Shown here piece after piece: positions 1-8,959 of a stretch of 18,731 bases of DNA. The position numbers and the translations under genes were made by a program. The DNA comes from an uncultured Ellagibacter sp. (lineage in GTDB: Bacteria > Actinomycetota > Coriobacteriia > Coriobacteriales > Eggerthellaceae). Every line of letters starts with the position of its first letter. The stretch's first letter is position 1. A model generated the notes under the pieces. The model made no database searches, had not been told where the DNA came from, and was given only the letters and a program-made list of their open reading frames with translations. The stretch spans positions 1 to 18,731 of the forward strand of contig NZ_CAKUAL010000040.1 of the NCBI RefSeq assembly GCF_934636505.1. The letters run 5' to 3'.

Positions 1-1
1 C

Positions 2-1117
2 CTGCATGTCGAGGTGCTCGACGTGCTCGATTTCGGCCGCATGCGCATGAACGGCGACAAGATGGCGTCGATGTTCACTGGTCCGACGCGTCCCATCTAC
101 GACCTCACCTGGCGCTACACCCTCACGGGGCGCCTTCTGTGGGGAGGCGGCACCGCCTGGTCGCGCATCATGTTCCCCCGCTTCACCGAGCACGTGCGCA
201 AAACCAAGCCCCTCGCCATCGTCTGCACGCACATCACCGCCGCCAACGTTGCCGTCGGCGCGCGCATGATCACCGGGCAGTCCTTCCCCATCGTATGCGT
301 CCCCACCGACTACGAGACCGAAGGGCTGTGGCCCCATCTGCACAGCGACCTTTTCTGCGTCGCGAACGAGTCGATGGCCGAGACCTTACGCCCGCGCAAG
401 GTGCCCGAGGAGCGCATCGCGATCACGGGCATCCCCGCGCGCCCCGCGTTCCGCAAGACCTACGACAAGGCCGCAGGACGCGAAAAGTTCGGGCTGCCGC
501 AGGACAAGCGCATCGTGCTGGCGCTCGCGGGCGCGTATCTCCCCACGCCCTACGTGCGCTTCCGAGAGGCGCTCGACAAGATGCTTCCCTACCTGCACCG
601 CTTCAAGAACACCCACCTCGTGATCGTAGCGGGCGCTGACGCGGAATACGCCGCCCACCTGCGACGGGAATGCGAGGAGCTGGGAATTCCGAACGCCACG
701 GTGCTCGAGTACGTGGAGGGCATGGCCGAGCTCATGGCCGCGAGCGATCTGGTAATCTGCAAGCCGGGCGGGCTCACCGTGACCGAGTGCCTCTGCGCGA
801 AGGCGCCCATGATCTTGCTCGGGCGGGCCTATGGCCAGGAGAACATCAACGTGCGCATGCTGACCTCGCTCGGTGCCGCCCTGCACGTGACGACCGCGCG
901 CGAGCTCGTCGGAGCGATGGGTCATGTCGATGCGAACCCCGCTATCGTGGAAGCGATGCTCACGCAGGGTTCCTTCCTGCGCCGCCCGAACGCGGCGATC
1001 GACATCGCTCGCAACGCGTTGCGCCTGGCCGCAGCCGAGCCGAGCACCGACGCGCGCATGCGCAAGAAGCGCTTCCTCCACTTCTACTGGGGGCATACCC
1101 CCGCACACATCCGCTAA
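2..1117 (+). CDS. MurG/MGDG-synthase-type glycosyltransferase, 5' partial
   Basis: Probably transfers a sugar from a UDP-sugar to diacylglycerol or a related lipid at the inner face of the membrane, making glycolipids (UgtP/monogalactosyldiacylglycerol synthase type). The frame is open to the left window edge, so the N-terminus is missing; about 371 residues are visible. The first part matches the N-terminal MGDG-synthase domain (VCTHITAANVA, then VPTDYETEGLW). The second half is a GT28 C-terminal domain, with the nucleotide-sugar site CKPGGLTVTECLCAKAP followed by GQENINVRML. The last 40 residues are basic. The DEAD-box helicase gene starts about 45 bases downstream on the same strand. MurG itself is less likely, because the N-terminal half has the MGDG-type HxTAAN pattern. 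Lipid acceptor and sugar cannot be read from the sequence. Confidence 0.85.
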   Translation: MHVEVLDVLDFGRMRMNGDKMASMFTGPTRPIYDLTWRYTLTGRLLWGGGTAWSRIMFPRFTEHVRKTKPLAIVCTHITAANVAVGARMITGQSFPIVCVPTDYETEGLWPHLHSDLFCVANESMAETLRPRKVPEERIAITGIPARPAFRKTYDKAAGREKFGLPQDKRIVLALAGAYLPTPYVRFREALDKMLPYLHRFKNTHLVIVAGADAEYAAHLRRECEELGIPNATVLEYVEGMAELMAASDLVICKPGGLTVTECLCAKAPMILLGRAYGQENINVRMLTSLGAALHVTTARELVGAMGHVDANPAIVEAMLTQGSFLRRPNAAIDIARNALRLAAAEPSTDARMRKKRFLHFYWGHTPAHIR

Positions 1118-1162
1118 CGCACTCGGCATCGCGCCGAGATGGAAAGGAACAACCGAACAACC

Positions 1163-2752
<1,590 letters not shown>

Positions 2753-2761
2753 GTTCTCCCG

Positions 2762-2795
2762 CCTCTGGGGCGCAAGCGCCTATGCGCTCCAGAGG
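2762..2795. terminator. Hairpin between convergent genes
   Basis: Inverted repeat CCTCTGGGGCGC (2762-2773) / GCGCTCCAGAGG (2784-2795), with one G-T pair and a 10-nt loop. It sits between the helicase stop and the end of the regulator gene and overlaps the last codons of the latter. There is no T tract on either side, so it is not a classic intrinsic terminator. It may act as a transcript-end hairpin for both genes. Confidence 0.4.
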
Positions 2796-3457
2796 TAGCC
2801 GACACCGCGCACGGTTTCCAGACGTTGCGCCAGTTCGGGGCCGAGCTTCGCGCGCACGCGCCTCACGTGGACATCGACCGTGCGGCTGCCGCCGTAGTAG
2901 TCGAAGCCCCACACGCGGCGCAGGAGCGCATCGCGCGAGTACGTGCGGCCCGGATGCGTCACCAGAAACGCGAGCAGCGCGTATTCCAGGTACGTGAAGT
3001 CGAGCGGCTCGCCGTTCACCTTCACCTGATAGGTCGCCAAGTTGATCGTCATGTTGTCGACGGAGATGTAATCCGAGGTGGAGCTCTCGTTGCCCGGCCA
3101 CAGAAGCTGGCGAATGCGGGCGGCGCACTCCTCGGCGGACGCGCCGTGCACCACGAAGTCCGCCTTGATCTGCACGGGCAGGCGAAACTCGGACAGCTGC
3201 GCCTCGTTCACGATGACGAGCATCGACGTGGACCCGTCCTCCACCAAAAGCGACTCGGCCTGCGCCACCGTGTCGAGCGCATCGCCACGCGCCTCGTAAA
3301 TCACCAGGTCATGCGATGGATGCTGGGCGAGCAGCTTCTTGAACTGCGCAGACGAACCCGCCACCACGTCGACATCGAGCCCCGAGAGTACGGACTGGAA
3401 CTTATGGGCGTTGTCGAGGCTGTCGGCGATGAAAAGAACTGTCTTCCTTTGCATCAT
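2780..3457 (-). CDS. GlnR-like atypical OmpR-family response regulator
   Basis: A DNA-binding regulator, likely of nitrogen-assimilation genes such as the adjacent glnA. It has 225 residues. Residues about 4-118 form a receiver-like domain and about 128-224 an OmpR/PhoB winged helix (FTYLEYALLAFLVTHPGRTYSRDALL, with the recognition helix near SRTVDVHVRRVRAKLG and the C-terminal hairpin VRGVGYLWS). The receiver is degenerate. The phosphoacceptor Asp position is Glu55 (DLVIYEARG), and the conserved Lys is replaced by His104 (DFVVHGAS), so normal phosphorylation is unlikely. No sensor kinase is encoded nearby. Actinobacterial GlnR is also an orphan regulator of this family that works without classical phosphorylation. 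The gene follows glnA by 32 bases on the same strand, so the two are probably co-transcribed. Start ATG 3457 has GAAAGG about 7 bases upstream. The GlnR assignment rests on context and family, not on a search. Confidence 0.85.
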   Translation of the reverse strand: MMQRKTVLFIADSLDNAHKFQSVLSGLDVDVVAGSSAQFKKLLAQHPSHDLVIYEARGDALDTVAQAESLLVEDGSTSMLVIVNEAQLSEFRLPVQIKADFVVHGASAEECAARIRQLLWPGNESSTSDYISVDNMTINLATYQVKVNGEPLDFTYLEYALLAFLVTHPGRTYSRDALLRRVWGFDYYGGSRTVDVHVRRVRAKLGPELAQRLETVRGVGYLWSA

Positions 3458-3489
3458 GGCTCAACCTTTCCCGCATGCAGGGCGCGCAT

Positions 3490-4833
3490 CTAGAGGACCT
3501 CGAGGTAGCGGTTGCGTTCCCATTCGGAAACGGTGCCCTGGTATTCGTTCCACTCGGCGCGCTTCGCCTCCACCAGATAGCCGTGGATATGCTCGCCGAG
3601 CGTCTTCTTCATGAGCTCGGACTCGGCGAAGAGCTCCACCGCCTCGCCCAGGCTCTCGGGCAGCGTGCGGACGCCCTGCTTGCGCAGGTCCTGACGCGAA
3701 AGCTCGAACAGGTCGAGCCCCTCGGTCGGATCTTGCAGGGGCAGCTCCTCCTCGATGCCGGCAAGGCCCGCGGCGAGCATGCAGGCGAACGCCAGATACG
3801 GGTTCGCCGCCGGGTCGGGGTTGCGCAGCTCCACGCGGCACGCCACCTCGCGGTTCGGGCGATACGCCGGGATGCGCACGAGCGTCGAGCGGTTGCGGGC
3901 GCCCCAGGAAATGTAGGTGGGCGCTTCCCCGCCGGAGACGAGGCGCTTGTAGGAGTTCACGTACTGGTTGGTGACGCAGCAGAACTCGGGCGCGTACTTC
4001 AGAAGGCCGGCGATGTAGTGTTTCGCCAGGTCGGAAAGGTTGTAGCCGAGCGGATCGTTCGGGTCGAAGAAGGCGTTGTTGCCATCGAGATCGAACAGGC
4101 TCTGATGCACGTGCATGCCCGATCCGGGGGCGTCGGCCAAAGGCTTGGGCATGAACGACGCGTACACGCCGTGCTTCATGGCGATTTCCTTCACGACCAG
4201 CTTGTAGGTCATCACGGCGTCGGCCATAGAAAGCGCGTCGGTGAAGCGCAGGTCGATCTCGTGCTGGGAAGGGCCGTTCTCGTGGTGGGAGTACTCCACC
4301 GGGATGCCCATCTTCTCCAGGGTGAGCACCGTGTCGCGTCGCAGGTCGGAAGCGTAGTCGAGGCTCGTCAGGTCAAAATACCCGCCATGGTCGAGCACCT
4401 CGGTCGAATGCTGGTCCTTAAAGTAGAAGAACTCGAGCTCGGGCCCGACGTTGAGAACGTAGCCCATATCAAGCGCGCGCTGGACCTCGCGTGCGAGCAC
4501 CTGGCGCGGGTCGCCCTCGAAGGGCTTGCCGTCAGGCGTGCGGATATCGCAGAACATGCGCCCCACCGCATTGCTCTCCGGGCGCCACGGAAGCACCTGG
4601 AAGGTCGAGGCGTCGGGGAAGGCGAGCATGTCGCTTTCGCGCGTGCGGCAAAAGCCCTCGACGCAGCTGCCGTCGAAGCCCATGCCGTCCTCGAAGGCGT
4701 TCTCGAGCTCGCTCGGGATGACGGCGAACGACTTCATGTTGCCGAGAACATCGGTAAACCAGAAGCGGACGAAGTGGACATCGCGGCCCTTGATGGTTTT
4801 GAGCACGAAATCTTGTTCCGGATTGGATGACAT
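3490..4833 (-). CDS. glnA: Glutamine synthetase, type I (alpha subgroup)
   Basis: Catalyses ATP + glutamate + ammonia to glutamine, the main entry of ammonium into metabolism; cytoplasmic dodecamer in the family. The 447 residues match the usual GSI-alpha length (about 444). Visible signatures are DGSCVEGF (54-61), the metal/substrate region SHHENGPSQHEID (182-194), the ATP site KPLADAPGSGMHVHQS (230-245) and NRSTLVRIPAYRPNREVACRVE (314-335). Arg63 and Glu303 align with B. subtilis Arg62 and Glu304, the residues of direct glutamine feedback in this subgroup. The adenylylation loop of GSI-beta enzymes is absent. Oddities are Cys57 and Cys62 in the first signature and NGPSQ where the family usually has VAPGQ. 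The frame extends 22 residues upstream, but ATG 4833 has a perfect AAGGAG 8 bases upstream and gives the family N-terminus. It heads a probable operon with the GlnR-like regulator. Confidence 0.96.
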   Translation of the reverse strand: MSSNPEQDFVLKTIKGRDVHFVRFWFTDVLGNMKSFAVIPSELENAFEDGMGFDGSCVEGFCRTRESDMLAFPDASTFQVLPWRPESNAVGRMFCDIRTPDGKPFEGDPRQVLAREVQRALDMGYVLNVGPELEFFYFKDQHSTEVLDHGGYFDLTSLDYASDLRRDTVLTLEKMGIPVEYSHHENGPSQHEIDLRFTDALSMADAVMTYKLVVKEIAMKHGVYASFMPKPLADAPGSGMHVHQSLFDLDGNNAFFDPNDPLGYNLSDLAKHYIAGLLKYAPEFCCVTNQYVNSYKRLVSGGEAPTYISWGARNRSTLVRIPAYRPNREVACRVELRNPDPAANPYLAFACMLAAGLAGIEEELPLQDPTEGLDLFELSRQDLRKQGVRTLPESLGEAVELFAESELMKKTLGEHIHGYLVEAKRAEWNEYQGTVSEWERNRYLEVL

Positions 4834-4921
4834 GGCATATGCTCCTTGCGTTCGATCGTTCTCGGCGGTGTGCCCCGCACCGCTCAAGCGCAGCTGCACC
4901 GCAGGCCACGCCCTTAGAATA

Positions 4922-4960
4922 TTTTCCCATTATATCGGGTCATGTTTCGATGGGGTTAAC
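4922..4960 (-). promoter_or_regulatory. glnA promoter with GlnR-like half-box
   Basis: On the minus strand there is a perfect -10 hexamer TATAAT (plus coordinates 4929-4934), giving a transcript start near 4922 and a leader of about 88 nt. The -35 position (4952-4957) reads AACCCC, which is very poor. Covering it is TTAAC-n6-GAAAC (4944-4959). This fits one a-b half of the published Streptomyces GlnR consensus gTnAc-n6-GaAAc, with only the weakly conserved first base different. A strong -10, a missing -35 and an activator site in that place suggest an activator-dependent glnA promoter. Confidence 0.6.
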
Positions 4961-5167
4961 AGTTTTCTGAAGCTTTGGCCCCTCTCCTTCACCATCGGCT
5001 AATTCTCTCTCGGGCAGAGCGGCGTTTTCGATATATCGCAAATTACGATAGCCAGGCATTTGTTTTTCGAACTACCACTTACCCCGCGCTCGCGATACTA
5101 TGGAGAGCATCGAATGGAAGCGAACGCGTTTCCCCAAGGCAACGCGTCCCAGGAAAGGACATCATCA
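4961..5167. other. Rest of the glnA-metQ divergent intergenic region
   Basis: Noncoding DNA between the divergent glnA and metQ genes, which are 334 bases apart. It is more A/T-rich than the genes. It contains a perfect 10-bp palindrome CGATATATCG (5029-5038), which could be an operator, a weak -10-like GATACT (5094-5099) that could serve metQ although no good -35 precedes it, and a small hairpin (5116-5133, 7-bp stem). I found none of the conserved blocks of a SAM-I riboswitch and no T-box, so methionine control of metQNI, if present, is not of those types. Confidence 0.5.
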
Positions 5168-6028
5168 ATGGCAATCAACTTCAAGAAGAAGAAAGCGGCG
5201 CTCGTCGCAACGCTCGCTCTCGGCGCGGTGCTCGCGTTCGGCCTGGCAGGCTGCGGCGCTCAGGGCGCAAGCTCCGACAAGACGGCAAGCTCCGATGACA
5301 AGACCATCACCGTCGCGGCAACCCCCTCCCCCCACGCAGAGATTCTGAACGACGCTGTGAAACCGCTGCTCGAGAAGGAAGGCTACACCCTCGAGGTGAA
5401 GGAGTTCACCGACTACGTGCAGCCCAACACGGTGACCGAGGAAGGCGAGGTCGACGCCAACTACTTCCAGCACATCACCTACCTCAACAACTTCAACGAG
5501 GAAAAGGGCACGCATCTCGTGAGCGTCGCCGACGTCCACTACGAGCCGTTCGGCCTGTACCCGGGCAAGACCAAGAGCCTCGACGCCCTGGCTGACGGCG
5601 CGACCGTCGCCGTTCCCAACGACGCCACCAACGAGGCGCGCGCGCTGCTGCTGCTCCAGGACGCCGGCCTCATCACGCTGAAGGATGGCGCAGGCATCAA
5701 CGCCACCAAAAACGACATCGTCTCCAACCCGAAAAACCTCCAGCTCAAGGAAGTTGAGGCTGCAACGGTTCCCAACATCGTCGCCGACGTCGACATTGCC
5801 TGCATCAACGGCAACTACGCCATCCCCGCGGGCTTCAAGACCACCGACGCGCTCGCAACCGAGTCTGCCACCTCGCTCGCCGCTGAAGCTTATGCGAATG
5901 TCCTCGTCGTGAAGGATGGCAACCAGGATTCTGATAAAATCAAGGCTCTTGTGAAAGCACTCACGTCCGACGAGGTTCGCACCTACATCAACGACACCTA
6001 CGCCGGCGCTGTCGTCCCCGTGTTCTAA
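5168..6028 (+). CDS. metQ: Methionine-binding lipoprotein MetQ (NlpA family)
   Basis: Substrate-binding lipoprotein of a methionine ABC importer, anchored outside the cytoplasmic membrane. The 286 residues begin with a lysine-rich signal peptide and a lipobox LAGC (acylated Cys29), followed by a Ser/Ala-rich linker to about residue 46. NlpA-family marks are ATPSPHAEIL (51-60), DANYFQHITYL (96-106), YEPFGLYPGK (125-134), VPNDATNEARALLLLQ (149-164) and CINGNYA (212-218). ATG 5168 is preferred over in-frame upstream starts because it gives a proper lipoprotein signal and has AGGAAAGGA about 8 bases upstream. It is the first gene of metQ-metN-metI. The specificity (L- or D-methionine, or another amino acid) follows from the family and operon only. 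Confidence 0.93.
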   Translation: MAINFKKKKAALVATLALGAVLAFGLAGCGAQGASSDKTASSDDKTITVAATPSPHAEILNDAVKPLLEKEGYTLEVKEFTDYVQPNTVTEEGEVDANYFQHITYLNNFNEEKGTHLVSVADVHYEPFGLYPGKTKSLDALADGATVAVPNDATNEARALLLLQDAGLITLKDGAGINATKNDIVSNPKNLQLKEVEAATVPNIVADVDIACINGNYAIPAGFKTTDALATESATSLAAEAYANVLVVKDGNQDSDKIKALVKALTSDEVRTYINDTYAGAVVPVF

Positions 6029-6057
6029 GGGACGCCCACAAAGGAGTTAGAAAGCGA

Positions 6058-6807
6058 ATGATAGAGCTAGACCATCTCGAAAAGGTCTACCTCGCTCGCG
6101 AAGGCTCACATCGTGCCCTGCATGATGTGAGCCTTACCATTGGCGAGGGGGAGATCTTCGGCATCATCGGCCAGTCGGGCGCGGGCAAGTCCACGCTGGT
6201 GCGCTGCATCAACCTGCTCGAGCGTCCCACGTCGGGGCGCATTCTCATCGACGGCGTCGATGTGACGAACTATCAGGGCCGCGACTTGCGACGCCTGCGC
6301 GAGGGAATCGGCATGATCTTCCAGAATTTCAGCCTGTTCCAGCAGCGCACCGTGCTCGACAACGTGATGTTCCCGCTCACCATTCGCGGCGAGAAGAAGG
6401 ATGCCGCCAAGAAGCGCGCCCTCGAGCTGCTCGAAGTGGTCGAGCTCGCCGACAAGGCGCACCGCTATCCGAGCGAGCTTTCGGGCGGCCAGCAGCAGCG
6501 CGTGGCGATTGCTCGCGCCCTCGCGAACAACCCGCGCATCATGCTCTGCGACGAGGCCACGAGCGCACTCGACACGCGCACGACGGTGTCGGTTTTGAAC
6601 CTGCTCGCGAAGATCAACAAGGAGCTCGGCGTGACGCTCGTGGTGATCACCCACTCCCTCGCCGTGGCGCGCCACATCTGCGACCGCGTCGCCGTGATCG
6701 ACGAGGGCGTCATCGTAGAGGAAGGCCCGACGCGCCAAGTGCTCGAGAACCCGCAAAGCGAGGCCGCCCGCGAGCTCGTTTCCTTCGACAGCCTGGAGGT
6801 GAAGTAG
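6058..6807 (+). CDS. metN: Methionine ABC transporter ATP-binding protein MetN (short form)
   Basis: Hydrolyses ATP to drive methionine import through MetI. The 249 residues form one complete ABC domain: Walker A GQSGAGKST (38-46), Q-loop near 89 (FQNFSLF), signature LSGGQQQR (141-148), Walker B IMLCDE (161-166) and switch His199 (ITHS). E. coli MetN has about 343 residues because it carries a C-terminal regulatory (C2/NIL) domain that binds methionine and inhibits transport. Here the protein ends soon after the ABC core, so that domain is absent. The start has AAGGAG 11 bases upstream, 29 bases after metQ. Confidence 0.93.
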   Translation: MIELDHLEKVYLAREGSHRALHDVSLTIGEGEIFGIIGQSGAGKSTLVRCINLLERPTSGRILIDGVDVTNYQGRDLRRLREGIGMIFQNFSLFQQRTVLDNVMFPLTIRGEKKDAAKKRALELLEVVELADKAHRYPSELSGGQQQRVAIARALANNPRIMLCDEATSALDTRTTVSVLNLLAKINKELGVTLVVITHSLAVARHICDRVAVIDEGVIVEEGPTRQVLENPQSEAARELVSFDSLEVK

Positions 6808-6810
6808 GCC

Positions 6811-7488
6811 ATGTTCGATTTCTCCGCCTTTTTCGCCCAGTACGGCAACTTGTTTTTGCAGGGCACCATCGACACGCTCGTCATGACGTGCGTAGCCACC
6901 ATCTTGGCGTACGTCATCGGTATCCCCCTTGGCATCCTTTTGGTGGTGACCAGCCCGAACGGGTTGCGTCCTAACCGAATCGTCTCGACCATCGTCGGGT
7001 GGATTGTCAACATCGGCCGTTCGGTGCCTTTCATTATCCTGCTCGTCGCGCTCATCCCGTTCACGCGTTTTATCGTAGGAACCTCGCTCGGCGTGCCGGG
7101 AGCCGTCGTGCCCCTCGTGGTGACGGCCGCGCCCTTCGCCGCGCGCATGGTCGAGCAGAGCCTTGAAGAGACCGACAGCGGGCTTGTCGAGGCAGCTCAG
7201 AGTTTCGGTGCTTCTACCTGGCAAATCGTGTGGAAGGTGTATTTGAAAGAGACGCTGCCCTCGCTCGTGCGCGGCGCGGCCATCACGTTCGTCACGCTGT
7301 TCGGGTACTCCGCCATGGCAGGCACCGTAGGCGCCGGCGGCTTGGGCGATATCGCCATCCGCTACGGCTACCAGCGCTTCCAGACCGACGTCATGATCTT
7401 CGCCGTGCTTTTGTGCGTCGTGCTCGTCATCGTATTCCAGGCGATCGGCGATGTGACCGCGCGCAAGATCGACAAGCGCCGCAGGTAG
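6811..7488 (+). CDS. metI: Methionine ABC transporter permease MetI
   Basis: Membrane subunit of the methionine importer. The 225 residues hold about five hydrophobic segments (roughly 20-48, 58-85, 95-115, 152-175 and 195-215). The EAA coupling loop that contacts MetN is at 126-150 (VEAAQSFGASTWQIVWKVYL). Length and layout are those of MetI. It begins 3 bases after the metN stop, so the two are translationally close, and the operon ends at the hairpin at 7643-7686. Confidence 0.93.
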   Translation: MFDFSAFFAQYGNLFLQGTIDTLVMTCVATILAYVIGIPLGILLVVTSPNGLRPNRIVSTIVGWIVNIGRSVPFIILLVALIPFTRFIVGTSLGVPGAVVPLVVTAAPFAARMVEQSLEETDSGLVEAAQSFGASTWQIVWKVYLKETLPSLVRGAAITFVTLFGYSAMAGTVGAGGLGDIAIRYGYQRFQTDVMIFAVLLCVVLVIVFQAIGDVTARKIDKRRR

Positions 7489-7642
7489 AAGAGCGGGAAC
7501 GGGGCGTGCCGCGTGACGTCGTAGACCACGCGAGAATGGGGTCGCGAGAAGCCCTAGAGCACGCGGCGGAACCGACGCTAGCGCGCAACGCTGGCCAAAC
7601 CCCGCGAACTTGACGTGCGAAACACCGCCAACCAAGCTCCAG

Positions 7643-7686
7643 AATGAAAAGAAGCCGCCTCCCGAGGGAAGCGGCTTCTTTTCATT
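7643..7686. terminator. Strong bidirectional intrinsic terminator
   Basis: A perfect 16-bp inverted repeat, AATGAAAAGAAGCCGC (7643-7658) with its complement at 7671-7686, around a 12-nt loop. The stem has a G/C-rich top and an A/T-rich base, so an A tract precedes it and a T tract follows it on both strands. It lies between the end of metI (+) and the end of def (-) and would serve both convergent units. The 150 bases between metI and the hairpin show nothing else. Confidence 0.9.
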
Positions 7687-7772
7687 TCGAGGTATGGTTG
7701 GGTTCGACTATCTTTCAGCGCGGCTTGTCAGACTTCCCCAAGTTCACCCAGTGAAACCTCGGACGACCCCCT

Positions 7773-8183
7773 TTAGATTACGACCCCGTTGCAGTGGTCG
7801 ATCTCGTGTTGGACAATCTGCGCCTCGAAGCCCGAAAACGACTTCTCGCGCGGTGCGAACGACGCGTCGAGATAGGCGACCTTTATACGCTTGAAACGCG
7901 TGCAGGGGCGTGTGCCCTCTAGCGACAAACAGCTCTCCTCGGTTTGATACTCGCCCGACGCCTCGATGATTTCCGGGTTGTACATGAGCACCGCGCCGCC
8001 CGCGCACGCCGCCACGATGATGCGCTTGCGCACGCCGATCATGTTCGCCGCGAGCCCCACGCATTCGTGAGCATGCGCCGCGAGCGTGTCGAGCAAATCC
8101 TGCCCCACGGCAGCATCGAGCGGCGTGGCGTCGACGCTCGGCGCCGAAAGCAGCACAGGCATCTTCACGATAGAACGAATCAT
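7773..8183 (-). CDS. def: Peptide deformylase, short form
   Basis: Removes the N-formyl group from new proteins; a cytoplasmic metalloenzyme. The 136 residues are shorter than the classic enzyme (about 170), fitting the short deformylase type. The three motifs are GLAANMIG (43-50), EESCLS (82-87) and QHEIDH (125-130). Metal ligands are Cys85, His126 and His130, with catalytic Glu127. The Gln of motif I (GLAAxQ) is Asn47 here, so the enzyme may be a paralogue rather than the main housekeeping copy. ATG 8183 is chosen over a start 28 residues upstream because AAGGA lies 8-10 bases before it. It is the last gene of the 11596-7773 minus-strand run, 131 bases after the sugar transferase. Confidence 0.88.
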   Translation of the reverse strand: MIRSIVKMPVLLSAPSVDATPLDAAVGQDLLDTLAAHAHECVGLAANMIGVRKRIIVAACAGGAVLMYNPEIIEASGEYQTEESCLSLEGTRPCTRFKRIKVAYLDASFAPREKSFSGFEAQIVQHEIDHCNGVVI

Positions 8184-8283
8184 CAGGGGTTCCTTTCGAA
8201 TGATTGGAAATGCAGCTTGGAGAAGCCGCGGGGGCAGCTTGGGCGCTCGAGAACGGAGGCGCATCACGCCTGCAACCTGGCCC

Positions 8284-8316
8284 AGTCCCTGCGAGCGCCA
8301 ATCTTGGCCAGGGACT
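8284..8316 (-). terminator. Possible hairpin at the end of the glycan genes
   Basis: An 8-bp perfect inverted repeat AGTCCCTG (8284-8291) / CAGGGACT (8309-8316) overlaps the stop codon of the sugar transferase gene. It has no T tract. It may mark a transcript end or partial attenuation before def. Confidence 0.25.
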
Positions 8317-8959
8317 AGCTGGCAGCTTCCTCAGCTGGCGAGTCGTTCGCTTCCTTCACATCCCCGTCTTCGGGCTCGACGTAGACGCCGTCCTGCTTGA
8401 AGATGACGTAGAACGTGCGGAAGAACACCTTCACGTCGAGCGCAAAGGACACATGGCGCACGTAGTATACGTCGAGCTTCAAACGGTCGCGCCAGGGCAG
8501 CGAGTTGCGCCCATAGACGGCGGCATAACCCGTGATGCCAGGTTTGACCAGCAGTTTCTCCCCGTCATTGCCCTCGTAGAGCTCGGTTTCTCGCCGCAGA
8601 TCGGGGCGCGGGCCCACAACGCTCATGTCGCCTTTGAGCACGTTCAGGAACTGAGGCATCTCATCGATCGACGCCTTGCGCATGAAGGCCCCGATGCGCG
8701 TCATGCGCGGGTCGTCGGCGCCGTTGTAGGTCGACCCGTCCTCCATCACCAGGTCAGGCGCGTTCACCTTCATCGAGCGCAGCTTGTACATCGTGAAGTC
8801 GCGGCCGTCCTTGCCCACGCGCGGCGCGTTGTAGAAGATGGGGCCCTTGTCCTCAAAGTAGATGAATGGCGCGCAAATCGCCACGATGATCAGCACAAAC
8901 GGCAGCGCGATCAAGCCGATGACGATGTCGCAGACACGTTTTCCGAAGCGCAGGTACAT
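8315..8959 (-). CDS. Monotopic phosphoglycosyl transferase (bacterial sugar transferase)
   Basis: Transfers a sugar-1-phosphate from a UDP-sugar to undecaprenyl phosphate at the inner membrane face, the first membrane step in making a capsule, exopolysaccharide or glycoprotein glycan. The 214 residues form the catalytic domain only (PglC-like size), without the N-terminal multi-helix region of WbaP. Residues 10-34 form a hydrophobic segment broken by Pro20, consistent with a re-entrant helix. The catalytic Asp-Glu dyad is Asp99-Glu100 (KASIDEMPQ), followed by NVLKGDMSVVGPRPD (106-120). The C-terminal 20 residues are acidic. Its ATG directly follows the stop of the aminotransferase gene, so the two are coupled. 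The sugar is probably an amino sugar, given that neighbour. Confidence 0.92.
   Translation of the reverse strand: MYLRFGKRVCDIVIGLIALPFVLIIVAICAPFIYFEDKGPIFYNAPRVGKDGRDFTMYKLRSMKVNAPDLVMEDGSTYNGADDPRMTRIGAFMRKASIDEMPQFLNVLKGDMSVVGPRPDLRRETELYEGNDGEKLLVKPGITGYAAVYGRNSLPWRDRLKLDVYYVRHVSFALDVKVFFRTFYVIFKQDGVYVEPEDGDVKEANDSPAEEAAS

Noticed and set aside
3475..4830. Long plus-strand open frame (451 codons) opposite glnA
   Set aside because: It is a mirror of glnA codon bias in high-GC DNA, with no domain, no ribosome site and Arg/His/Val-rich composition.
4961..5167. SAM riboswitch or T-box upstream of metQ
   Set aside because: I looked for the conserved blocks and paired stems and found only a short 7-bp hairpin and a palindrome.
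6106..7635. Long minus-strand open frame (509 codons) opposite metN and metI
   Set aside because: It spans two genes and their junction in antisense and is His/Asp/Arg-rich, typical of a shadow frame.
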